From assembly GCF_916700565.1 (NCBI RefSeq), contig NZ_CAKAKO010000006.1, forward strand, positions 310,001 to 374,000: a DNA stretch of 64,000 bases, in the 5' to 3' direction. Origin of the DNA: Xenophilus sp. Marseille-Q4582 (GTDB lineage Bacteria; Pseudomonadota; Gammaproteobacteria; Burkholderiales; Burkholderiaceae_C). The notes below the pieces were generated by a model that saw only the letters and a list, made by a program, of their open reading frames with translations, was not told the origin of the DNA and ran no database searches. Each line of letters begins with the position of its first letter. Position 1 is the stretch's first letter. Positions 10,100 through 17,412 of this stretch are shown piece after piece. The position numbers were made by a program, and so were the translations under genes.

Positions 10100-11488
10100 T
10101 CAGACCGGCACGGCCACCAGGTCGTGCCCTTGCGTGCCCACGATGCGCGCCCGCGTGAACTCCCCCACGCGCAGTTGCTTGCTGATCTTCTCGGGCGGCA
10201 GCAGGCGCACGATGCCGTCGATCTCCGGCGCATCCGCATAGCTGCGCCCCACCCCTCCCTTGCGGCCCAGCGCAGGCGCCGAATCCACCAGCACCTGCAT
10301 CTGCGCGCCAATGCGCCGCTTGAGCCGCTCGGTCGACACGGCTTCGGCCACCGCCATGAAGCGCGCGCGGCGCGCCTCGCGTTCGGCCTCGGGCAGCATG
10401 CCCGGCAGTTCGTTGGCCGTGGCACCCTGCACCGGGCTGTAGGCGAAGCATCCCGCGCGGTCGATGCCGGCCTCGCGGATGAAATCGAGCAGGTGCTCGA
10501 ACTCGGCCTCGGTCTCGCCGGGGAAGCCGGCGATGAAGGTGCTGCGGATCACCAGTTCCGGGCACTGCTCGCGCCAGCGAAGGATGCGCTCGAGGTTCTT
10601 CTCGCCACTCGCGGGGCGCTTCATGCGGCGCAGCACGTCGGGATGGCTGTGCTGCAGCGGCACGTCCAGGTACGGCAGCACGCGGCCCTCGGCCATGAGG
10701 GGAAGGATCTCGTCGACGCTGGGATAGGGATAGACGTAATGCAGCCGCACCCAGGCGCCGTACGGCTCGGCGATCTCGCCCAGCGTGCGCACCAGTTCCA
10801 GCATGCGCGTCTTGACGGGCTTGCCCTCCCAGAATCCGGTGCGGTACTTCACGTCCACGCCATAGGCCGAGGTGTCCTGGCTGATGACGAGCAGTTCCTT
10901 CACGCCGCCTTCGAAGAGTGCGTGCGCCTCCTTGAGCACGTCGCCCACGGGCCTGGACACCAGGTCGCCGCGCATCGACGGAATGATGCAGAAGGTGCAG
11001 CGGTGGTTGCAGCCCTCGCTGATCTTCAGATAGGCATAGTGCTTGGGCGTGAGCTTGATGCCCATGGGGGGCACGAGGTCCACGAAGGGATCGTGCGGTT
11101 TCGGCAGGTTGGCATGGACGGCATCCATCACTTCCTGCGTGGCGTGCGGACCGGTCACGGCCAGCACGCTCGGGTGCATCTGGCGCACCAGGTTGCCGCC
11201 GTCCTCGCCGGCCTTGGCCCCCAGGCAGCCCGTGACGATCACGCGGCCGTTCTCGGCCAGCGCCTCGCCGATCGTGTCCAGGCTCTCGCGCACGGCGTCG
11301 TCGATGAAGCCGCAGGTGTTGACGATCACCAGATCGGCGCCTTCGAAGGTCTTGGAGGTCTGGTAGCCCTCGGCGCTCAGCTGCGTGAGGATCAGTTCGG
11401 AATCGGTCAGAGCCTTGGGGCATCCAAGGCTCACGAAGCCCACGCGTGGGGCGGCTTGGCTTCGTTCAGGGGTGGCTACTTCGCTCAT
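10100..11488 (-). CDS. rimO: Ribosomal protein S12 methylthiotransferase RimO
   Basis: Radical-SAM methylthiotransferase, 462 residues, adding a methylthio group to the conserved Asp of ribosomal protein S12. The N-terminal UPF0004 domain has its three cluster Cys (SLGCPKA, NTCGF, GCLGAK), the radical-SAM CxxxCxxC is in [11 protein letters not shown], and a C-terminal TRAM domain ends the protein. The frame is open back to 11695, but ATG at 11488 gives the family start just before [29 protein letters not shown] and PALGRKGG favour RimO over MiaB. Confidence 0.95.
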   Translation of the reverse strand: MSEVATPERSQAAPRVGFVSLGCPKALTDSELILTQLSAEGYQTSKTFEGADLVIVNTCGFIDDAVRESLDTIGEALAENGRVIVTGCLGAKAGEDGGNLVRQMHPSVLAVTGPHATQEVMDAVHANLPKPHDPFVDLVPPMGIKLTPKHYAYLKISEGCNHRCTFCIIPSMRGDLVSRPVGDVLKEAHALFEGGVKELLVISQDTSAYGVDVKYRTGFWEGKPVKTRMLELVRTLGEIAEPYGAWVRLHYVYPYPSVDEILPLMAEGRVLPYLDVPLQHSHPDVLRRMKRPASGEKNLERILRWREQCPELVIRSTFIAGFPGETEAEFEHLLDFIREAGIDRAGCFAYSPVQGATANELPGMLPEAEREARRARFMAVAEAVSTERLKRRIGAQMQVLVDSAPALGRKGGVGRSYADAPEIDGIVRLLPPEKISKQLRVGEFTRARIVGTQGHDLVAVPV

Positions 11489-11541
11489 CCCCTGATTGTC
11501 CCAGTTCCGCCCATGGAGCGGGCGGCGGCGTTGCGCGCGAC

Positions 11542-12075
11542 TCAGGGCCGCTTGATGCCGAACGCGCCAAGCATCTGATCGGCGTTCTTCTGCATCTGCT
11601 CCTGCAGCTGCGTGAACATGCTCTTGGACTGCTCGACATAGGTGCCCAGCGCCCCCTGCAATGCCGGCGACTGCAGCGTCATGAACTGCGCCCATATCTC
11701 GGGCGTCAGCGGCTGGGCGTTCTGCGCCAGCTGCTTCTGCACCTCGGCCATAGCCTGGATGTTCTTCTCCAGGTACGGTCCCATGAAGCTCTGCATGGCA
11801 TGGCCGTAGAAGCGGATGATGCCGGCCAGCGCCTGCTCGGTGAACATCGGCGCACCGCCGGCCTCTTCCTCCAGGATGATCTGCAGCAGGATGCTGCGCG
11901 TCAGGTCATCGCCGCTCTTCGCGTCGCGCACCACGAAAGGCGCCTGGTCCATGACCAGTTGCTTGACTTCGGCGAGCGTGATGTAGGCAGAGGAATCGGT
12001 GTCGTAGAGCCGGCGGTTCGGGTACTTCTTGATCACGCGAATCGGCGATTTGGAAGCGGCCTTCTTGCTCTGCAC
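11542..12075 (-). CDS. phaR: Polyhydroxyalkanoate synthesis repressor PhaR
   Basis: PHA-responsive repressor, 177 residues. It binds PHA granules and represses phasin genes when no polymer is present. The N-terminal DNA-binding PHB_acc_N domain has the hallmark [15 protein letters not shown], followed by the PHB_acc repeat region (about 75-125) and a Gln/Met-rich C-terminus ([19 protein letters not shown]). The phasin and synthase genes are not in the window. It lies 53 bases from rimO on the same strand. Confidence 0.95.
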   Translation of the reverse strand: MQSKKAASKSPIRVIKKYPNRRLYDTDSSAYITLAEVKQLVMDQAPFVVRDAKSGDDLTRSILLQIILEEEAGGAPMFTEQALAGIIRFYGHAMQSFMGPYLEKNIQAMAEVQKQLAQNAQPLTPEIWAQFMTLQSPALQGALGTYVEQSKSMFTQLQEQMQKNADQMLGAFGIKRP

Positions 12076-12169
12076 TTACGACACTCCTGCACCGGGGTTG
12101 GGCTCGATTCATTCTAGGAAGCGGCATTGCTGCACTGCGCCAAGGTTTACCCTGAGCGCGCGAACCGCT

Positions 12170-12553
12170 TCAAGGCGCGTTCACGTATTCCGCCGCGCAG
12201 TGCGGGCAGCGCGCTGTCTGCAGCCCTTCCTCCTGGCGCACCACGGTCATTTGCAGCAGGTTCTTGGCGCCGCCGAGCACCCAGCAGCGCGGGCAGTGCT
12301 CATGCCCCGCCACCGGCAGATACGCCCGCGCGCGCTGCTCTGCGCGTTCGCGCGTCACCTTCAGGCCTTGCTGCTGCGCGCGCTGCACGGCCGCTGCCGC
12401 CGCCGTTCCCGTGCGGCCATGCGCGCGGTCACCCAGCCCGTAGACCACGCGCGCAAACTCCAGCGGCGCCTGGCGCATCAGCGCCGCCACCCAGCGCTCT
12501 CGGGCCTGCGCAGGGGCCGCTGACACGCCGGGCTCTTCTTCATCAGGACCCAT
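12170..12553 (-). CDS. Small protein with C-terminal zinc-ribbon-like Cys pairs
   Basis: A 127-residue protein not assigned to a named family. The C-terminal part has CPRCWVLGG and, 24 residues later, ARCPHCAAEY, two CxxC pairs able to bind one zinc. The N-terminal half is acidic then Arg/Ala-rich. ATG at 12553 is preferred over the longer open frame. It sits between phaR and a small lipoprotein gene in host DNA. Confidence 0.6.
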   Translation of the reverse strand: MGPDEEEPGVSAAPAQARERWVAALMRQAPLEFARVVYGLGDRAHGRTGTAAAAAVQRAQQQGLKVTRERAEQRARAYLPVAGHEHCPRCWVLGGAKNLLQMTVVRQEEGLQTARCPHCAAEYVNAP

Positions 12554-12632
12554 GAACGGCTTCCTGCTCAAGAAAAACGATAGCGGTTCACAAGCTACCA
12601 CAGAGTCCACGCCGCCCGGCGCCGCCTTGCGT

Positions 12633-12776
12633 TCAGCAGTTGCCTTTCTTGGCCTGTCCCGGCGGGCAACCGTGCGGATGGGGCTTGGAAGGTCCATAGC
12701 CGCCAGGACCTTCATGCACATGCACACATCCCCCTATCAGCAAGACAGCGGAAATCAGCGCAAGGACTCTTTTCAT
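12633..12776 (-). CDS. Small lipoprotein
   Basis: A 47-residue protein with a short signal peptide (MKRVLALISAVLLIGGC) ending in a lipobox LIGGC at residue 17. The remainder is His/Gly/Pro-rich (HVHEG, HPHGCPPGQAKKGNC), which suggests metal or surface interaction. It starts at ATG 12776; longer upstream starts would bury the signal peptide. No function can be assigned. Confidence 0.7.
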   Translation of the reverse strand: MKRVLALISAVLLIGGCVHVHEGPGGYGPSKPHPHGCPPGQAKKGNC

Positions 12777-12908
12777 GGAATGCTCCTTTGTCCATACAGA
12801 CCTGCAGTATGGAGCGCCTTGAACGGTTGCGCTGTCGGCGCATATCCGGCATCCGCACACCGATCGCACGCATGCCAAGAATTGCGCATGCCACTCGGAC
12901 CTCCAATG

Positions 12909-12935
12909 AAAAAGCCGCCCCGTGAGGGCGGCTTT
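12909..12935 (-). terminator. Terminator beside the attachment-site tRNA
   Basis: Read leftward GCCGCCC-TCACG-GGGCGGC is followed by five U. It lies about 80 bases past the tRNA 3' end at 13011 and was probably the terminator of the tRNA gene used for integration. It can also act rightward. Confidence 0.7.
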
Positions 12936-13010
12936 ATCTGCAGTCGAACTTTTCAGTTCTTCAAGACTTCCTGCAGCGTCTGAATCTGGTCAGTTTCAGA
13001 ACGGAAATCT

Positions 13011-13040
13011 TGGTAGGCGCGATTGGACTCGAACCAACGA
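13011..13040 (-). other. tRNA 3' end; probable prophage attachment site
   Basis: Read leftward the 30 nt hold a T arm (GTTGG-TTCGAGT-CCAAT), acceptor 3' half CGCGCCT and ACCA. The sequence further 5' does not form the D arm or the pairing acceptor half AGGCGCG of a normal tRNA, so this is a 3' fragment next to host DNA. This fits integration into a tRNA gene, with the intact tRNA rebuilt at the far, integrase end beyond the window. The 3' end resembles betaproteobacterial tRNA-Val(GAC); that identity is an inference. A degenerate tRNA-like fold extending to about 13,100 is an alternative. Confidence 0.6.
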
Positions 13041-13157
13041 GACACCCGTTGCGCATCAACGCCTTACAGGGAGGCAAGGCCACTTCGACCCCCTGAGATA
13101 CCCCTGAATACTCGCCAATCTCCCGCCGAAATCTCCCACGGCGTGCACCCTTCCGCA

Positions 13158-13502
13158 TCAGAAGGGCACGCTGTCCGGGTCGAACGAGCCCCGCCACCGG
13201 TCGACAGTCGGCCCCACTTCGAACGGCTCCAACTGGCCGCGCCAGTGACCCGAACCTGCCTGCTCCGGCAATGCGGTGTCGACCGCGATGCGGCCGGCCT
13301 CTGCAAAGATGGCTCGGATGTCCTCGCCCTCCTTGGGCGGCCGGTCGCTCCGCTTCCGGGCCCCCGTGACCCAGTTCTCGTAGATCGCCCAGGCCTCGCA
13401 CACTTGCTCCAGCGTCACGCCCTGGGCGTCGAGATAGGCACGGGCCGCGGCTTCGCCTGCGGCCAGTTGTTCAGGCGTCGCACCTGGCGCGGTCAGCCGC
13501 AT
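13158..13502 (-). CDS. Phage protein of unknown function
   Basis: A 114-residue protein, the last leftward prophage gene before the attachment site. The N-terminal helical part (PEQLAAGEAAARAYLDAQGV) leads to EAWAIYENWVTG, and the end is acidic (SFDPDSVPF). No family is recognised. ATG at 13502 overlaps the end of a gene remnant upstream. It lies downstream of the Rz gene but is separated from it by a rightward insert. Confidence 0.6.
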   Translation of the reverse strand: MRLTAPGATPEQLAAGEAAARAYLDAQGVTLEQVCEAWAIYENWVTGARKRSDRPPKEGEDIRAIFAEAGRIAVDTALPEQAGSGHWRGQLEPFEVGPTVDRWRGSFDPDSVPF

Positions 13503-13606
13503 GGTCGTGCCTCCACAGGTTTGAGCCACCGCGCAACCGCGTCCGCAGGCGGCAGCTCGGCCAGGTCGGGCTTGCGCTGCAGCTCGCGCGCCGCGGCGAA
13601 GCAGGC
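13493..13606 (-). pseudogene. Possible 3' remnant of a phage gene
   Basis: A leftward frame ending at 13493 reads FAAARELQRKPDLAELPPAD then AVARWLKPVEARPCG, a natural-looking C-terminus. It overlaps the next start by the usual few bases. Upstream of about 13606 the DNA becomes AT-richer and belongs to a rightward gene, so the 5' part seems to have been replaced. The identity of the lost gene is unknown. Confidence 0.35.
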
Positions 13607-13628
13607 TAATTTTCTGACTGCAGTCGTA

Positions 13629-13934
13629 ATGGCAAGGGACAGCGAGCGCTTCGTTGTGCTCCTCGGCATTATCGAAACCCGAAATCGACACGCGTCGCAT
13701 GCTCTGGCAATCGGGGGCTTGGTATCGCTCGTGGCGAGCCTGGCCTTCGGGAGAATGCCGCTGGAAGGATGGGGGCTCTTTGGCGCGCCAACTTTTGCGG
13801 TGTTGACCGTGCTGTCTTTTATCGCCTCAAGGTCTTGCGCCGTCTCTGCAAGGCGCGTTGCTGACATAGTTGATGCGGCCCTTCAGGTCGAGATCGCGAA
13901 AAGCGGTCACGATGTCAACATCCTTGATCTCTGA
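13629..13934 (+). CDS. Rightward two-TM membrane protein (moron candidate)
   Basis: A 101-residue protein read against the direction of the phage genes. Two hydrophobic stretches, HALAIGGLVSLVASLAF (about 26-42) and WGLFGAPTFAVLTVLSFIA (about 49-67), flank a short loop; the tail (VADIVDAALQVEIAKSGHDV) is soluble. The DNA from about 13606 to 13940 is visibly lower in GC than both flanks. Strand, position between lysis genes and the end, and base composition fit a lysogenic-conversion gene. Superinfection exclusion is one possibility but nothing in the sequence proves it. Confidence 0.55.
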   Translation: MARDSERFVVLLGIIETRNRHASHALAIGGLVSLVASLAFGRMPLEGWGLFGAPTFAVLTVLSFIASRSCAVSARRVADIVDAALQVEIAKSGHDVNILDL

Positions 13935-13948
13935 TGGCGGCCTTTGTC

Positions 13949-14491
13949 TTACCGATCAGCAAGTTGCATGACCCGAACGCGGCACGACCGATAGGCCTCG
14001 TTCAGTTCGTCGGCGTCGTAGGCGTCGCGCTCTTCCGCCTCTGCAGCAGTCTCGTCTGGAAGTGGCCCACCGGCTTGGGCTGCACCTGCTGCACCAGCGT
14101 GGGCACCGGCGCCGGCTTGGCCTGGGGCGCCACCACCACCATCCCCACGTCCGGCTGCTTCGGCGCCACGTTGCATGCGCTCGCGGCGCAGCTGATCGCG
14201 CAGAGCGCCAACAGTCGCAAGGTTCTGGGCATCGTTCTTCTCCTGAGCCGCGTGCGCGGCGTCGATTCGCTTCTGCTGCGCCAGCACGCTGGCGTTCAGG
14301 GTGCGCAGCGTGGCTGCCGCCTCGGCCTTCTGGGCATCGATGGCGCCGCGCAGGCCCTTGGCCTCTTCGCGCGCATCGTTGCGCTGCTTCGTCACCACGC
14401 CCGCGCGCGTGCGCTCAGCGCAGGCCCCGCCCCAGCCGGCCACGGCCAGCGCGAGCAGGATCCAGATGGCCAGGTTGCGGATGTCAGGCAT
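13949..14491 (-). CDS. i-spanin (Rz-like)
   Basis: A 180-residue inner-membrane spanin subunit. An N-terminal transmembrane anchor (LAIWILLALAVAGWGGAC, about 7-24) is followed by a long charged coiled coil (TKQRNDAREEAKGLRGAIDA onward to about residue 105) and a Gly/Ala-rich linker. With the o-spanin encoded inside it in another frame it would fuse inner and outer membranes at the last step of lysis. It follows the endolysin gene with a few bases of overlap. Confidence 0.85.
   Translation of the reverse strand: MPDIRNLAIWILLALAVAGWGGACAERTRAGVVTKQRNDAREEAKGLRGAIDAQKAEAAATLRTLNASVLAQQKRIDAAHAAQEKNDAQNLATVGALRDQLRRERMQRGAEAAGRGDGGGGAPGQAGAGAHAGAAGAAQAGGPLPDETAAEAEERDAYDADELNEAYRSCRVRVMQLADR
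14002..14232 (-). CDS. o-spanin lipoprotein (Rz1-like), embedded in Rz
   Basis: A 76-residue lipoprotein lying wholly inside the Rz gene in another frame, the classical nested Rz1 arrangement. Signal peptide MPRTLRLLALCAISCAASAC ends in the lipobox ASAC; the mature part is rich in Pro, Val and Gln (PAPVPTLVQQVQPKPVG), typical of o-spanins. It would sit on the inner face of the outer membrane and bind the Rz periplasmic domain. Confidence 0.88.
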   Translation of the reverse strand: MPRTLRLLALCAISCAASACNVAPKQPDVGMVVVAPQAKPAPVPTLVQQVQPKPVGHFQTRLLQRRKSATPTTPTN

Positions 14492-15053
14492 GGCCCAAGC
14501 CGCCCAAGCAGTGCGCCGTCTCGTCGTCGCGCCGCAGGCCCAGCCCGCGCACCTCGCGGTACTCCGGCTTGCCATTGGTCAGGCGCTTGCCGGTCTTCAC
14601 CGAAGCCCACACGCGCGTTCCGTTGGGCGCGCGGCTCAATGCGAGGCAGCCCTCCCGCCAGCGGCCTTCGTTGAACAGCCCCATCGCGCGGCTCGCGCAG
14701 GTATTGGCCATCCCCACGTTGTGGGCGTGCGAGCTGGCCGCGTCGAAGACCGACTGGGGCGGCAGGCGCTTGAAGCACCACGCCAGCGCCACCTGGCCTT
14801 TCTCGATCGCCCGGCCCTCCACCTCGGCGCAGCGCTCCGCGCTCCAGACGTCGCCCAGGATCAGCGGCTCGTCCGTGACGTGTTTGGTGATGCCGTTGCA
14901 GACGGTCGGCAGGCCGCCGGCCAGCGTGTCCGGGTAGACGAGGCCGGGGTTCTCGTGGTCGGGCTCCCACTTGTTCAGCAGGCCCAGCACTCCGGCCCCG
15001 ACCAGAACAAGGGAGCCGGCCAGGTGCGGGAAATAACGCAGCTTGCCGCTCAT
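14484..15053 (-). CDS. SAR endolysin (GH24-type lysozyme)
   Basis: A 189-residue muramidase. The N-terminal weakly hydrophobic segment AGSLVLVGAGVLGLL (about 12-26) has many Gly/Ala, as in signal-arrest-release domains, and there is no cleavage site. After it come the Glu, Asp and Thr of the lysozyme triad in order (WEPDHE, YPDT, LPTVCNGIT near 30-56), with spacing slightly different from P21 lysozyme. Cys residues beyond the SAR segment (TVCNG, AERCAEV, LAWCFK, TCASRA) could control activation by disulfide exchange. ATGA overlap with the holin gene. Confidence 0.85.
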   Translation of the reverse strand: MSGKLRYFPHLAGSLVLVGAGVLGLLNKWEPDHENPGLVYPDTLAGGLPTVCNGITKHVTDEPLILGDVWSAERCAEVEGRAIEKGQVALAWCFKRLPPQSVFDAASSHAHNVGMANTCASRAMGLFNEGRWREGCLALSRAPNGTRVWASVKTGKRLTNGKPEYREVRGLGLRRDDETAHCLGGLGHA

Positions 15054-15367
15054 CGCAGCCCACCGCCCTTCGCCGCCGTCCAGAGCCCGGCCACGGCGGC
15101 CAGCAGCGCGACGATGGCGCCCAACGGCTTTGCCAGCTTGCCGAAGTACTGCAGAACGCGGAACGCGCCCTGGAAGGCCTTGAACATCTCCACCAGTTCG
15201 GCGGTGCTCTCGGCATTGGCGCGAGCAGCAGCAGCTTGCTCGTCGATGCGTTCCTCGATGCGCTGCATGCGGCTGTCGCCGGCATCCAGTCGCTCATGGA
15301 TCACCGCCAACTCAGTAGCGGTGATGGATTTGCCGGGTCCGGCCGGCGCCGTCGATTGGGTGGGCAT
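15050..15367 (-). CDS. Probable holin or pinholin
   Basis: A 105-residue protein placed directly before the SAR endolysin (ATGA overlap). The middle is a charged helix (ERLDAGDSRMQRIEERIDEQ) and a single C-terminal transmembrane segment (LGAIVALLAAVAGLWTA, about 83-99) ends in a short basic tail. Position and topology argue for a holin that depolarises the membrane and frees the SAR endolysin. No named holin family is recognised. A motif-type promoter lies about 40-80 bases upstream. Confidence 0.6.
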   Translation of the reverse strand: MPTQSTAPAGPGKSITATELAVIHERLDAGDSRMQRIEERIDEQAAAARANAESTAELVEMFKAFQGAFRVLQYFGKLAKPLGAIVALLAAVAGLWTAAKGGGLR

Positions 15368-15408
15368 GGGGTTCCTTGGGGAACCGCGAGCCCGGTGTGT
15401 GCGAGCGG

Positions 15409-15448
15409 AATTGTCCGGGCCGCCCCGCATAGGCGGCAAGGGGGGTCA
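15409..15448 (-). promoter_or_regulatory. Phage promoter-like element a (before holin)
   Basis: Leftward TGACCCCCCTTGCC with ACAATT 19 nt after the TTG hexamer. It is the most diverged of six copies of the motif. It overlaps the rha stop codon and is followed by a GCCGCC/GGCGGC hairpin, then the holin gene. Confidence 0.4.
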
Positions 15449-16051
15449 AGCCTGCTGGTCCTTCTCCGCGTCGTTGGCCGCTGCGCGTTCGTGGCCCAGG
15501 CGCTCCAGGTCAGGAGCCGGGGCCAGCCCCTGCAAGGCCGGCTGTGCCTGCGCCTTGAGCATCGCCTCCTCGAGGTCCAAGCCCTTCTTTTCCTTTCGGC
15601 GCTCGTGCATCAGGCGCGAGCCGATCTTTCCCTTGGCCGCTGAAGGGATGGCGCGACGCTCAAACTCGTGCAGGCGTTCGGTGAGCGTCTGTTCGGCTCG
15701 GGCCAAACGGTTCGCCACCTCTTCGAAGGCGTTCACGAACCGGATGCGCACCACGCGCGCCTCGTCGCCCGTGAAGCTCATCGCCAGTTCGGACATGCCC
15801 TTGGCGGTCATCCGATACATGGGCTCCACGCGAACGCCGCCCTTGGGCCCGGGGACCGAAAAGGATGTGGGCTGAAAATTCAGCCGGTAATGCTCCGCGA
15901 TCTCAGGATGCTCGCTGGCGCGCATCCGGTCGATGGTCTGCAGCACGTTTTTGTGTCGCTTCTTGAACGCCAGTGCCACGGCGCGCGAATCGGTAATGAG
16001 GTCCGCGCCATCGCGCGTGATGAACATCGTCAAGTCTTCGATCTGGTCCAA
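15446..16051 (-). CDS. Rha family phage antirepressor/regulatory protein
   Basis: A 201-residue protein with the pRha domain in its N-terminal half: VALAFKKRHKNVLQTIDRM, PMYRMTAKGMSELAMSFTGDEA and the aromatic/basic RIRFVNAFEEV. Rha proteins interfere with lysogeny control or growth in IHF-defective hosts; DNA binding is assumed. The C-terminal half is a charged helix rich in Ala/Glu. It is preceded by a long leader with a 22-bp hairpin and the motif-type promoter b, so it seems to have its own transcription unit. Confidence 0.8.
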   Translation of the reverse strand: MDQIEDLTMFITRDGADLITDSRAVALAFKKRHKNVLQTIDRMRASEHPEIAEHYRLNFQPTSFSVPGPKGGVRVEPMYRMTAKGMSELAMSFTGDEARVVRIRFVNAFEEVANRLARAEQTLTERLHEFERRAIPSAAKGKIGSRLMHERRKEKKGLDLEEAMLKAQAQPALQGLAPAPDLERLGHERAAANDAEKDQQA

Positions 16052-16118
16052 AGCCGTTCCTTCGCGCCGACAGGCGCATCACCCCGCGAGCGCCGCGGGC
16101 AGCGGCCAGGAACGACAA

Positions 16119-16210
16119 AGCCCTCAAGGTCTTGCAGTTCCGGGGTCGCGGTCGGCATGACGGAAAGCCATGACCCCCTTTCGGGGCAGAACTGCAAGAG
16201 CTTGAGGGCT
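16119..16210 (-). promoter_or_regulatory. Leader hairpin upstream of rha
   Basis: Arms 16189-16210 and 16119-16140 are inverted repeats matching at 21 of 22 positions. Inside the loop a second pair (GGGGTC/GACCCC) brings together an AAAGGGGG ribosome-binding-like run and a 15-codon frame starting ATGGCTTTCCGTC. Read leftward the outer stem ends in GAGGGCTTTG, a weak terminator-like tail. It lies between promoter element b and rha, so it may act as an attenuator or leader-peptide control. Confidence 0.5.
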
Positions 16211-16252
16211 CTGATCCGTCAAAAGCCGTGGTGCGACCCGTGGCGGAGACCC

Positions 16253-16289
16253 ATTATGTTGCGAGGTGCGGCTGGTTCAAGGGGGGTCG
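16253..16289 (-). promoter_or_regulatory. Phage promoter-like element b (before rha)
   Basis: Leftward CGACCCCCCTTGAAC, then CATAAT 16 nt after the TTGAAC hexamer. This is a good sigma70-like -10. It points to the leader hairpin and rha. Confidence 0.55.
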
Positions 16290-16323
16290 CGTAGTTGCCC
16301 GCAAAAACCTGCATACTGGGTGC

Positions 16324-16884
16324 ATGACGCTTATCGCCAAACCGATTCAGAACGGCTATTCCTTTACGCTAACCACTCGGCTGGGGCATATGCTGAGGCT
16401 TGCAGAGCAAGCGCATGGAGCGCGCGACATGAGCTATACGATCCTGGGAATCGAATTCGAGGCATCAGGCCCTAAGCTTTGGTTTCCTGGAAATTGCAAT
16501 TTCATCGCGATCCAACTCAGCTTCGATGCCGCAAACGACATGGTTCTGGGCTGCTACCAGTTGGCGCACGAGTGCATTCATCTCTTGTCGCCCACCGGAA
16601 GTTCTCAAGCGAACGTGCTTGAAGAAGGGTTGGCTACGTGCTTCGCGCGCAATTACGTTTCCGAAGTGTTTGGTGCCAAGATAAACACCACGATAGCAAG
16701 CTATCAGCACGCAGCCGAACTCGCGGACGAGCTGTTGGCAATAGACCCAAACGCTATTCGAGAGCTGAGAATGATTGAGCCGGTGATTTCGAGAATCACT
16801 GCAAGACAGATGATCGAGCGCTACCCATCCCTGGAAACGGCAACAGCGGCCGCCCTTGAGGCGCAATTTGTGCGCGGCATCTGA
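16324..16884 (+). CDS. Rightward HExxH putative zinc metallopeptidase (cargo gene)
   Basis: A 186-residue protein with HECIH at about residue 79 (QLAHECIHLLSP) and a downstream LEEGLATCFA, a spacing and sequence like ImmA/IrrE or related gluzincins (HExxH plus Glu). No helix-turn-helix is visible. ATG at 16324 is chosen; codons upstream overlap the promoter element of rha. The gene is on the opposite strand to the phage operons and AT-richer than its flanks. A role in lysogen regulation or phage defence is possible, but its substrate is unknown. Confidence 0.6.
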   Translation: MTLIAKPIQNGYSFTLTTRLGHMLRLAEQAHGARDMSYTILGIEFEASGPKLWFPGNCNFIAIQLSFDAANDMVLGCYQLAHECIHLLSPTGSSQANVLEEGLATCFARNYVSEVFGAKINTTIASYQHAAELADELLAIDPNAIRELRMIEPVISRITARQMIERYPSLETATAAALEAQFVRGI

Positions 16885-16957
16885 GCCCGCGGTTCGCGGT
16901 CGGGAGCTTTTTCGCCTATCGCGGTGGGCCAGTTGTCTGGCGGGCGACAATCGTCAA

Positions 16958-17158
16958 ATGGATCTCTTCGGCACAGCCACCCTCCGCCACCCCACCTGGT
17001 ACAGCGACAGCGTTTTTGAAGAACGCGCCCTCCCCCTGAGCGTCGGCGACTACAAGGTCACTCCCGGCGTCGGCCGCGACGGGCGATGGACCGTCACCGA
17101 CTCCAAGGGCGCGACCGTCTACAGCGGCATCGGGCCCGTCACCGTGGTGCCCGCCTGA
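16958..17158 (+). CDS. Small phage protein, unknown
   Basis: A 66-residue protein (MDLFGTATLRHPTWYSDSV then a compact beta-rich part with GDYKVTPGVGRDGRWTVTDS). No family is recognised. Its stop overlaps the next start (TGATG), so the two rightward genes form a small unit opposite the SRAP gene. Confidence 0.55.
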   Translation: MDLFGTATLRHPTWYSDSVFEERALPLSVGDYKVTPGVGRDGRWTVTDSKGATVYSGIGPVTVVPA

Positions 17159-17412
17159 TGTCGGCCGGCACTCATCACGTCCTGACCCAGGCCATCCGCG
17201 CGCACTGGCAGGCGCACGACGGCCAATACCCGCAGCGCATCGTGCTGACGCCGGCCCAGCATGACGACCTGGTGCGGCTCGTGACCATCGGGCGCGCGGG
17301 CATGGAGCCGGTGAACCCCGGCATCTTTCTCGGCTGCAAGATCGAGCGCCAGGAAGGCGCTGCGCCCGCGCTGGTCAGCGTCGATGGCACGGAAGTGCCG
17401 CTGGACCTCTAG
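17158..17412 (+). CDS. Small phage protein, unknown
   Basis: An 84-residue protein. The sequence LTQAIRAHWQAHDGQYPQRI then VLTPAQHDDLVRLVTIGR looks like a compact alpha/beta domain, and MEPVNPGIFLGCKIE resembles segments seen in small phage proteins. It is translationally coupled to the upstream gene and ends tail to tail with the SRAP gene, overlapping it by four bases. Function unknown. Confidence 0.55.
   Translation: MSAGTHHVLTQAIRAHWQAHDGQYPQRIVLTPAQHDDLVRLVTIGRAGMEPVNPGIFLGCKIERQEGAAPALVSVDGTEVPLDL

Noticed and set aside
13041-13105. A complete tRNA continuing 5' of the att fragment.
   Set aside because: The 5' part does not give a pairing acceptor half or a standard D arm, and the best anticodon loops lack U33; only the 3' end is convincing.
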